Notes under the pieces: model-generated
The model's input: the letters and a program-made list of their open reading frames with translations, nothing else
Told to the model about the DNA's origin: nothing
The model's database searches: none
NCBI GenBank assembly: GCA_023807065.1
Contig: JAJJLU010004105.1
Coordinates: forward strand, 1 to 18,596
Length of the DNA: 18,596 nt
Direction of reading: 5' to 3'
From: Isotricha intestinalis
Lineage: Eukaryota > Ciliophora > Litostomatea > Vestibuliferida > Isotrichidae
Program-made: the position numbers and the translations under genes
Shown here: positions 9,258 to 17,321 of the stretch, piece by piece
Numbering within the stretch: the first letter of the stretch is position 1
Layout of the letters: each line of letters starts with the position of its first letter

Positions 9258-11534
9258 TTATTTAATTTTTTTTATTAGACCTAAAATCTTTTTATCTTCA
9301 GTTATTATTTGACAATTTTTATCCAATTTGATTAACATGCAATCCATAAAAATTACTTTTTCAGTATTAAAACTAGATAAATTTAAATATATCAAAGATG
9401 AACATTGAGAAAACATACTTTCCATATTAACTACATTTTTAATATTAAAATGAGATAAATCTAAAGATTTTAAAGAAGTACAATTATAAAACATATCACA
9501 CATATTTTTAACATTATTAGTATTAAATTTAGACAAATTTAAATTTTCTAAAGAAGAACAACAAGAAAACATATCATTCATATTAATCACATTAATTGTA
9601 TTAAATGTAGATAAATCTAAAGAGATTAAAGAAGTACAAGAACAAAACATAAAATCCATATTTTTGACTTTAATAGTATTAAAATTGGATAAATTTAAAT
9701 ATTTTAAAGAAGAACAATCAGAGAACATTCCACTCATATTAGTTACTTGCTCAATTTTAAAATTAGATAAATCTAAAGAAATCAAAGAAGAACAACCATA
9801 AAACATATAATCCATATCAATAACTTTATTAGTATCAAAATCCAATAAATCTATAGAAGATAAAGAAGAACAACCATAAAACATATAGCTCATATTTATA
9901 ACTTTACTAGTATTAAGATTTGATAAATCTATAGATGATAAAGAAGAACAACCATAAAACATATAACTCATATTAATGACTTTACTAGAATTAAAATTAG
10001 ATAAATCTATAGATAATAATTTATTACAATCACTGAACATTAAATTTATATTTGTTAATGTGTTTTTTAATAGAATTTTAAAATTATTTTCTCCTTTTTG
10101 TTGTAATTGATATTCATAATGAAAACCAATTTTATTATTATTTAAATATAATTCACAATTTTCACTTAACTCTTTATCATTATTTGTTGAGTAACCTAAA
10201 TATCTGTTTGGAAATTTTTGTGTTACTTGTTCATAACAGTTTAATATTTGCATAGGCTTATTTAGATATTCATTTTGATTTTGTTTTATGTCATAAATGT
10301 ATGTAATATAATTATTCTTATTTTTCATTTCTTTTTCAGAACTTAAATCAAATAAATTAATTTCTTTGACATTTAATTTTCCATTTAATATTTCTAAATA
10401 ATCGATTATATATTGTTTATAATTGCTTTTTTCATCTTTTTCATAAATCAATTTATTATTTTCTATCATTTTCATTTTCATGATAAAATCTTTGATATTT
10501 TTCTTAATTTTATTAATTAGATTGATTTTATTGTCTATTTCTGTCAATAAATCTTCAATTTTCTCTATTTCATTTTTATTAAATCCAATATTCAAAAAGG
10601 AAATTATTGTATGAGATGAATGTTCTTTATAACATTTTTTACAAATATTCTTTTTACAAACCTTGCAATAACTATTAAAATTATTTGAATGTATTTCACA
10701 TTTGATATTAAACTCTGGAAATTGTAAATTACTTATATCTTGAGTAAAAAAAGGATGAACAAAATAATCTTCCCAAGATATTCTTTCATTTACATCTATC
10801 TTTAACATTTTATTCAATAAATCATTTAAATCTTTGTCTTCACTTAATTTTAATTTTTTTCCTGACTGTATATCTTTCATTAATAATATTTCATTATTAC
10901 CATTATAAGGATATTCTTTATTTATCATAAAATAAATAATAACTCCTAAACTCCAAATATCAGATTTAGAATTAAGATTTTCTCCATTTAAAATTTCTGG
11001 TGCCATTGTTAAAGGAGTTCCTCTTATTGATTTTGTCATTGATGTTTGATTTATATAATTACTTGAACCATAGTCAGATAATTTAAGTACACATTTATTT
11101 AATTTATCTAAAGATATTAAAATATTACTTGGTTTTAAATCTCTATGTATTATATTTTCTTTGACCATTATTTTGAAACTATTATTTAATTGAATTAATA
11201 CTTCTCTTATTTCATTCACAGAAATTGGATTTTCCCTTTTTCTAATATATTCTTCTAAATTACAATAACATAATTCCATGATAATATAAAAATAATCTTT
11301 TGAATCAATTGTTTCTTTAACCGAAACACTATTTTCGGTTTTTATTTTATTCATTATTTCAGATTCTTTTAATATTGAATTCAATGGGTCATTATACCAT
11401 TCCTTATCTATTTCTTTAATTGCAACGTAATATTTAGTTTCTTTGTTTTGGGCTTTATATATATTTCCAAAAGTACCTTTTCCTATTTTTTCAAAATTAG
11501 AATATTTTACACATGATTTTTCAATTTGAGACAT
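9258..11534 (-). CDS. Protein kinase fused to B-box zinc finger and DUF285/BspA repeats
   Basis: A 758-residue Ser/Thr-type kinase with added binding modules. The kinase domain is at about residues 11-265: Gly loop GKGTFG (18-23), VAIK lysine K40, catalytic HRDLKPSN with D132 and N137, metal-binding DYG (154-156) in place of the usual DFG, activation-loop GTPLTMAPE (172-180), and the DIWSLG helix. All key catalytic residues are present, so it is probably active. A B-box-type zinc site follows, with ligands at C279, H282, C290, C293, C298, C301, H305 and H308, and then a charged coiled-coil-like stretch (about 322-375). Residues about 497-732 hold nine DUF285/BspA leucine-rich units of 26 residues. 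It has no signal peptide, so it is probably intracellular. It starts at ATG, ends at TAA and has no visible intron. The order resembles a TRIM-like scaffold with a kinase at the front. The substrate is unknown; the repeats probably bind a partner. Confidence 0.9.
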   Translation of the reverse strand: MSQIEKSCVKYSNFEKIGKGTFGNIYKAQNKETKYYVAIKEIDKEWYNDPLNSILKESEIMNKIKTENSVSVKETIDSKDYFYIIMELCYCNLEEYIRKRENPISVNEIREVLIQLNNSFKIMVKENIIHRDLKPSNILISLDKLNKCVLKLSDYGSSNYINQTSMTKSIRGTPLTMAPEILNGENLNSKSDIWSLGVIIYFMINKEYPYNGNNEILLMKDIQSGKKLKLSEDKDLNDLLNKMLKIDVNERISWEDYFVHPFFTQDISNLQFPEFNIKCEIHSNNFNSYCKVCKKNICKKCYKEHSSHTIISFLNIGFNKNEIEKIEDLLTEIDNKINLINKIKKNIKDFIMKMKMIENNKLIYEKDEKSNYKQYIIDYLEILNGKLNVKEINLFDLSSEKEMKNKNNYITYIYDIKQNQNEYLNKPMQILNCYEQVTQKFPNRYLGYSTNNDKELSENCELYLNNNKIGFHYEYQLQQKGENNFKILLKNTLTNINLMFSDCNKLLSIDLSNFNSSKVINMSYMFYGCSSLSSIDLSNLNTSKVINMSYMFYGCSSLSSIDLLDFDTNKVIDMDYMFYGCSSLISLDLSNFKIEQVTNMSGMFSDCSSLKYLNLSNFNTIKVKNMDFMFCSCTSLISLDLSTFNTINVINMNDMFSCCSSLENLNLSKFNTNNVKNMCDMFYNCTSLKSLDLSHFNIKNVVNMESMFSQCSSLIYLNLSSFNTEKVIFMDCMLIKLDKNCQIITEDKKILGLIKKIK
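9339..10046 (-). repeat. Nine 78-bp DUF285/BspA repeat units inside the kinase gene
   Basis: Each unit codes 26 residues with the pattern NM-x2-MF-x2-CSSL-x2-LDLSNFNT-x2-V. The Met-Phe pair recurs at residues 499, 525, 551, 577, 603, 629, 655, 681 and 707, exactly 26 apart. Units 2-4 are nearly the same at DNA level: the + strand run AAAGAAGAACAACCATAAAA begins near 9784, 9862 and 9940, 78 bases apart. That points to recent tandem duplication within the array. Confidence 0.9.
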
Positions 11535-13863
11535 AATTAATTTTATAATTAAATTTTTTTTAAAAAATAATTTGAATTCTTAATATAAAATTAATTTAAA
11601 ACATATTGTTTTATTTAATAAAAAATTTAAAAGGAGAATTAATTTTATTTACTTGGATTAAATTTCAAAAAGTTAGAGACTTTTATATTTTATTTAAAGG
11701 GAGATACTTATTTTTTTCTTTTCTCTTATTAATATTCTTTTATTTTAATGATTTCTTTAATATTTTATTTGAATTCTTAATTTTTAAATTTAAATAATTC
11801 TATTTTTTTTTTTCAAAAAAATTTTATATTTATCCTTTTGAAAGAGAATCATGTTAAATAATTTCATTCTAAATTCAATGAATTATTGAATTACATTATT
11901 CTTTATTGAATAATTTATTCTAATCATTTTATATTTCATTTTATATTTTATCAATTTTTTCTTTTCAGTTTTTTATTACAAGAAGTAAATTATAAAGTCT
12001 TTGATAAAAAGGAAAGAAACAAGAATTTTCATAAGCTTTTTAGTTTGAAGATTATTTATATAATTGAGAGAAAATTTTATTTTTTTGTATATTTTATATT
12101 TTTTAAAAAATTTGAATGAAATTAAAAATTGAAATTACCCTTTTGATTTGTATAACTCTTAAATATTTTTAAAATAAAAATTTAATTGTTTTTTTTTCTT
12201 TTAAAAATTGTTTTTTTTTTATGATTATTTAAGTATAAGAATCAAATAACATAACAAAAATGTTATTTAAACCAATTATTAAATTATAATAATATAAAAA
12301 TATATAATTAAAAGTAATTATTTTAAATCTTCATATTCTTTTTCAAATTTAATAATAAATATATTATAGATATTTAATTAATTTTTTTATATTGAATTGA
12401 ATTATGAGAACAATATTTTTTTTGATTTATTGTATTTTAAACAATTATCTTATTTATATATTTAATTTTAAATTTGTTCTTTATATAAATTATTAGAATC
12501 TCTAATTAAAAATATAACAATTGGAATGATTGAATCAACAAAAATATTCAAATTTTCTTCAATTTTAACTCAACAAGATCAAGTCAAATCCAATTTCAAT
12601 AATTATATTATCAAAAAGAAAGGGTTTAATCACAAATTATATAATTCTTTCAGATATATGTAATTAAGTTCACTTTGATACTCAGAAATGATTTTAATTT
12701 CCTGAAATATATAATGTAAAGTTATGAACTTCTTATCTATTATTTATTTATTCATCAAAAAATTACCAAGAAAAATAATATTACCAGTAAAAATTAAAAT
12801 ATTATTGATTCCTTTTATTACCAGCAATAACAGAAAAATTAGTACTCGAATATAAAAAAACAATTAAAAATTAAAAACAAGAAAAATTATGATAATCTTT
12901 TTAAAATAAGTTTTTTATTCATTAATAATAAATGCATTAAATGAATTTTCAGGGAAAAGTAATTTAGTTAATGGGCAGTAGTAATTCAATGTGAAGCTAC
13001 AAATGAATTACTGCAAATAAAGATAAAATAGCTATATTTTTTATGAAATAGAAGAAAAATAAAAAAATATGAATAAGGAAAATTTAACAACGAATTAGAG
13101 TTTTTAAAGAATAAAATTGATATTTTAATTAAAAATATTAAAATTTTTATTTATTTTTAAAAATAAAAACCCATTTTAAAAGTAAAGAAAATTTCTTTAT
13201 TTTTTCTTATAATTATACAAAGAATAAGAAAGTCAAAAAGTAAAGATTAAGAAAATATGAGAAAATATTTTGTAATATATTTTTGATAAATTAACTTAAA
13301 ACATAGATAATTTAAACAATATAAATTAGTAACTAATTAAATCTGGAAAATCAAGAGATTTTGGAAAAATTGTTTCATTTTATTATACAATTTTTTAATA
13401 ATTTAAAAATCATTAAAATTAGTAAAATCAATAATTAAGAGAGTTAACTACATAATGGAAGAATTTAATTAAATTAAAAAAGATGAATAGAATAAATATA
13501 AAATAACAATAAATTTTTTATTGTTAAATATTTATAAAATATTTGATTATCAACCATTCATTTTCTTCATCTATTTCTTTTCTTTAAATCAACTTTCCAT
13601 TATTCAAATAAAATTTTAAAATTTGACCTCATGCGAATCAATATTATGTTATATTATTTCTCAATGATAAAATGATTTATTAAGTTATTAAATTAAAAAA
13701 TCTTATTTTACTTGGAAATAGTAAAATCAAAATAAATATTATTTTTCAAGAATATAAATAAATTGAAAATAAATAATTTTATATATTCTAAGTAAATTCT
13801 CTCATTTTATTTTTCTTTACAATAATTGTGTATTGTGTGACTGTAATAAAATCCGATAATTGA
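11535..13863. other. Long AT-rich intergenic region
   Basis: Divergent spacer upstream of the kinase start. The first 100 bases must hold its promoter, but no box stands out. The 63-codon frame near 11606-11797 is hydrophobic, made of Phe/Leu/Ile from poly-T, and I treat it as chance. Short coding-like pieces occur on the + strand near 12540-12650 (for example LTQQDQVKSNFNNYIIKKKG), but they are too broken to call. I see no RNA gene, array or repeat. Confidence 0.45.
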
Positions 13864-14450
13864 ATATACATTAAAAAAAAATTAAATTCGAAAAATATCT
13901 CAAATATTTTAATTGTTATTAAATCTAGTCTTAAACCTATTAAAAATAAAATGATTAACACAACTCAATTAATTTTTGTTTATAAAAGTTTTCTTATGTA
14001 TTTAAAACTCTCAAAAAAGAATATAAATGTTAATTAAATCAAGTATAAGATGAATTTACTTTAATAAAAGGTTTTTAAGAAAATAATTATTATTCATTGA
14101 GAGAAAGAATTAATAAATCAAACTTATTGACGAATAATTCAGTATAATCTTAAATTTTCTAAATATCTAATAAAAACTAAATTAAAAAACCAATAAATAG
14201 AAGTCTAAAGAAAGCTTTAAGTTAGTATTTTAATTTATCCTTAATTTAAAAAATTATATATTTTAATAATTTACCATAATATTTTTTATGATAATCAATT
14301 AATTAATGAAGATTTACATATATAATAAATTTGTGAACATTCATTTGTAAATTTGATTTGAAAGTCACAAACAAAAAATAGAAAAAATTCTCAATAAAAA
14401 ATTGATTCAAAAAGTTTCTCAACAATTATCAAAATCCAAAATTAATTATT
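13864..14450 (+). pseudogene. Decayed coding stretch upstream of the ART-like gene
   Basis: Protein-like segments in several frames: INTTQLIFVYKSFLMYLKLS at about 13950-14010, then DEFTLIKGF and ENNYYSLRERINKSNLLTNN at about 14049-14130, then FYDNQLINEDLHI and ICEHSFVNLI at about 14285-14345. TAA codons fall where Gln would fit, for example before DEFTL, after KGF, and as a pair between DLHI and ICEH. There are frame changes between segments. I cannot name the protein. It may be a relic of a gene on the same strand as the ART-like gene, or upstream exons of it, though no joining site is evident. Confidence 0.4.
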
Positions 14451-14558
14451 TAATTTATTATCTTTTAGATATTTACAATTAAAATTATTTAAATATTATT
14501 TGATTAAAAGTTTTTTCAACATAAATAAGTGAAAATAAATAATACTAAAAGGTTAATA

Positions 14559-16058
14559 ATGTCAAAAAATGCCAATGATGCCAATACGGAATCTTTACAC
14601 AATAAAATTGCTCCCAATGAATCTCCTGATCCGAATGCAAAAAAGAAATTTTTAAAACCTTTGATATGGATTGAAAAAAACATAGATGAAGAAAATGAGG
14701 AAAATAAAAAGAAAAAAAAAAAACTTAATGTTTTTAATCTTTTTAATATAAAATACTTTACTAAATTAGATGAAGGATTAAATGAAATTTCAATAATAAA
14801 ATTCAGAGCACTAATTGTTGTTGTTTGTGGGGAATTTATTATAGATTTTTTTATTCAGATAAATGAAAATTTGAGTAAAATAAATGTAATTCCAAAAGTA
14901 TTAATGCTAATAAATGAAAAAAACAAAAATGAAATAATCAAAAGGGTTAAACATTACCCTTTTTTTAATGAAAAATATATTTTTGATGATTTTTCAAAAC
15001 TCAACACTGAAATTTTGAGTGATGATATTTCAAAATATTTTGCAAAAGAGAAAAATTTAATTTTTAATACAATTGATAATTTAAAAGAATTAACAATTCC
15101 ATTATATTATCCAAATATTATTAATATGTCTAAAAAACCTTCTGACGAAGAAATTAAAGCTTTCAATGAATTACTTTATAAAGAATTTGATTCAAATAAA
15201 ACAATAAAAGATTTATTATATCCTACTTTTCAATATAATATTCCTCTAGAATTATTAATCAAATTTTGGTTAAGATTATATTCAATTTCTTCTTTTGCAA
15301 AAATTATCAACGACCATTTAATTAATAATGATAAAGATTTTAATATTTATACTTCAATTTTTTATTTAGGATTAAATAAAGGAATAATAAAACCTTTTTT
15401 TGAGAAAAAATTATTTAGAGGAGCAGCAATATCTGAAAAAGAATATAAATCATTAAAATCCAATTTTTCTGAGAGAAAAACTATTTGTTTTATTAGTATT
15501 TTTCTTAAATTTAATGTAGAAAAAAAAATTCCTTTGGAATTTTTAAAAAACAAAAAAAATATTAAAAAAGAGGATGAAAAATTAATTTTTTTTGAAATTC
15601 AAGAAGGACAAAAAATAGATCATAACAATGTATCAAACACTGATATTCAAAAATTTTCAGTGCATGAAGATAGAAAGGAAATTTTGTTCTTTCCTTATTC
15701 TAGTTTCGAAATTTTGAAAATTGATGATGAAAATGAAAACATAGAAGGTTTTATTACAATAAAATTATCATATTTGGGAAAATATAGGAAAGATGTTTCA
15801 GGAGATGTAAAGAAATGGAAAGATATTAAAATTAAAGGTTTTTTTAAAAAATTTATTGAAAGTAAAATTGCACAAGGAGGAATTGAAAAAATTGAGAAAG
15901 ACAATCCAGAAGCTTTTGCTCATAATATTTTAGAATATTTTGTTAAACATAGAGAAAGAATAATGCATACTGTAAGGGGCAAAAATGTTTATCCGTTTCA
16001 AAAATCAAATTCAATAAATACCTACAATAAGGGGATATTAAAGTATCTAATAATATAA
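14559..16058 (+). CDS. ADP-ribosyltransferase-like protein, probably first exon of a longer gene
   Basis: A 499-residue frame from ATG 14559 (the frame runs back to a GTG, but an in-frame TAA lies at 14526). After a charged N-terminus with a poly-Lys patch, residues about 60-160 form an alpha/beta region (LIVVVCGEF, VLMLINE) of the type often placed before mono-ART domains in protist proteins. Residues about 280-390 resemble an R-S-E class ART fold: LFRGAAISEKEY carries the NAD-binding Arg (about 287), NVSNTDIQKFS fits the strand before the catalytic motif, and RKEILFFPYSSFEI fits the ExE-x-L-x-P region with Glu about 374. The usual first Glu of ExE is Arg here and the STS motif is not seen, so activity or acceptor choice may differ. 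The unspliced frame ends at TAA 16056, but the micro-exon array begins at 16043 and continues in phase, so the true product probably leaves this frame at 16042. It is an intracellular enzyme or pseudoenzyme by look; partner unknown. Confidence 0.72.
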   Translation: MSKNANDANTESLHNKIAPNESPDPNAKKKFLKPLIWIEKNIDEENEENKKKKKKLNVFNLFNIKYFTKLDEGLNEISIIKFRALIVVVCGEFIIDFFIQINENLSKINVIPKVLMLINEKNKNEIIKRVKHYPFFNEKYIFDDFSKLNTEILSDDISKYFAKEKNLIFNTIDNLKELTIPLYYPNIINMSKKPSDEEIKAFNELLYKEFDSNKTIKDLLYPTFQYNIPLELLIKFWLRLYSISSFAKIINDHLINNDKDFNIYTSIFYLGLNKGIIKPFFEKKLFRGAAISEKEYKSLKSNFSERKTICFISIFLKFNVEKKIPLEFLKNKKNIKKEDEKLIFFEIQEGQKIDHNNVSNTDIQKFSVHEDRKEILFFPYSSFEILKIDDENENIEGFITIKLSYLGKYRKDVSGDVKKWKDIKIKGFFKKFIESKIAQGGIEKIEKDNPEAFAHNILEYFVKHRERIMHTVRGKNVYPFQKSNSINTYNKGILKYLII

Positions 16059-17321
16059 TTTTAAAATTAAGAGTTTGATATATAGTCTTATTTTTAGTGC
16101 GTTACATTTTATATAATTATTAGATTGTAATTATTTAAATTAGTTTTAGAATGTAATTTTTTTAAGCTAATATCAGTGTGTTAATTATCATATTTTCATG
16201 TTTTAGGATGTAAAATTCATTAATAACCCAATAAAGTATGTAAAATAATAAAATTATGTTAGGTTGTAAAATTTAAAATAATAAACCATAGTTTGTAAAA
16301 GCAAATTTAATGATTTTTAGTATGTAAGGGAAGTTATTTATAAAAAAAGGAAGTAAATCATATTTTAAGCAATAGGGAGTTAACTTATTAACTCATATTT
16401 AAGAATGCATTTTTATTTTAATATTTAGGAAGTTTGATAATTAAATTTTAAAATTTTAGAAAGTATTCAATTTCTAATAAAATTTGTAGTTGATAAGATA
16501 ATTTTATTAATAAATTATAAGAAGTAAAAAATAATTAATATTCATTTAGGTGGTAAATAATTTTCATATATAAATATAGAAAGTAAATTATTTATTAATG
16601 AAAGGAAGTCGATAAAACAAATTTTTTAACTAATTCAGTTAGTATATAATTTATAATTAAATTTTAGTTTGTAAGACAATTTTCTTATAATATTTTAGAA
16701 AGAAAGATAATTTATTAATAAATTTAGGGAGTAAAATTTATTTTTACTTATTGAAATATGTAACAATTTTTATTTTAAAATGTTGCAGGGAAAAATAATT
16801 GATAAAAAAAAGAGGGTAATTCATTATTATATAATTCAGTGTTCAAATGTAATAATTTTAATCATTTAATATCAGGAAGTATTATTTTTAATAATTATTT
16901 GAAGAAAGTAGAATTAATATTAATTAATCAAAGGAAGTAAAATATATATCAAAATATTAGATAGTAATATAACCTTTAAATTTTAGTTTCGATTTGTAAA
17001 ATATTTAATAAACAAAAGGTGGTAATTTTTCAATTTAAAAAAAAGGAAGTAACAATTTAAAATCAAAAAAATTAAGCCGGTTATTATTTTTCTTATATAT
17101 TTAAGTGTGTAATTTAAGAAATTAAAATTAGCCTGTATTTTTTTAAAACTAATTTTAGAAAGTGAAATATTTTTTAATTATTATATAGTGTGTAATTTTT
17201 AAATTAATTATTAAGGGCGTAAATAAATTTATTATTTGGTTAGAATGTATCAAATATATTTTTTTGATAAAAGAATATTGTATCATTAGGTGAATCTCAA
17301 ATCAAGTCGTATTTTCCATAA
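16043..17321 (+). other. Array of single-codon micro-exons encoding a zinc-ribbon-like tail
   Basis: More than forty islands of the form AG-NNN-GT follow one another. Taking the ORF to leave at 16042 gives a 1-nt exon (A at 16072) that completes a Lys codon. Forty-two islands then follow, first TGC 16098, ATT 16124, AAT 16150, TGT 16177, GAT 16207, TAT 16237, GTT 16263 and so on to AAT 17244 and AATATT 17274; the last exon is 17307-17321 and ends in TAA. Thirty-nine islands are 3 nt; those at 16840 and 16987 are 9 nt and that at 17274 is 6 nt. Spacers are 21-31 nt; 39 of 44 start GT and 43 end AG. Exceptions start at 16407 (GC), 16493, 16525, 16702 and 16792; the spacer ending at 16756 lacks AG. 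In phase 0 the islands have no stop and read C-I-N-C-D-Y-V-F-Y-E at the start and E-P-C-P-K-C-G-N near the end. A chance satellite would not keep flanks constant while the triplet varies and codes a CxxC...CPKCG pattern. Tiny introns are the likeliest cause. Confidence 0.8.

Noticed and set aside
11606..11797. 63-codon plus-strand open frame
   Set aside because: Phe/Leu-rich translation of poly-T tracts; no family or motif.
16043..17321. Plain minisatellite or CRISPR-like array
   Set aside because: Units share only short flanks, spacers vary in length and sequence, and the variable triplets form a stop-free Cys-rich reading; there are no conserved repeats of CRISPR size.
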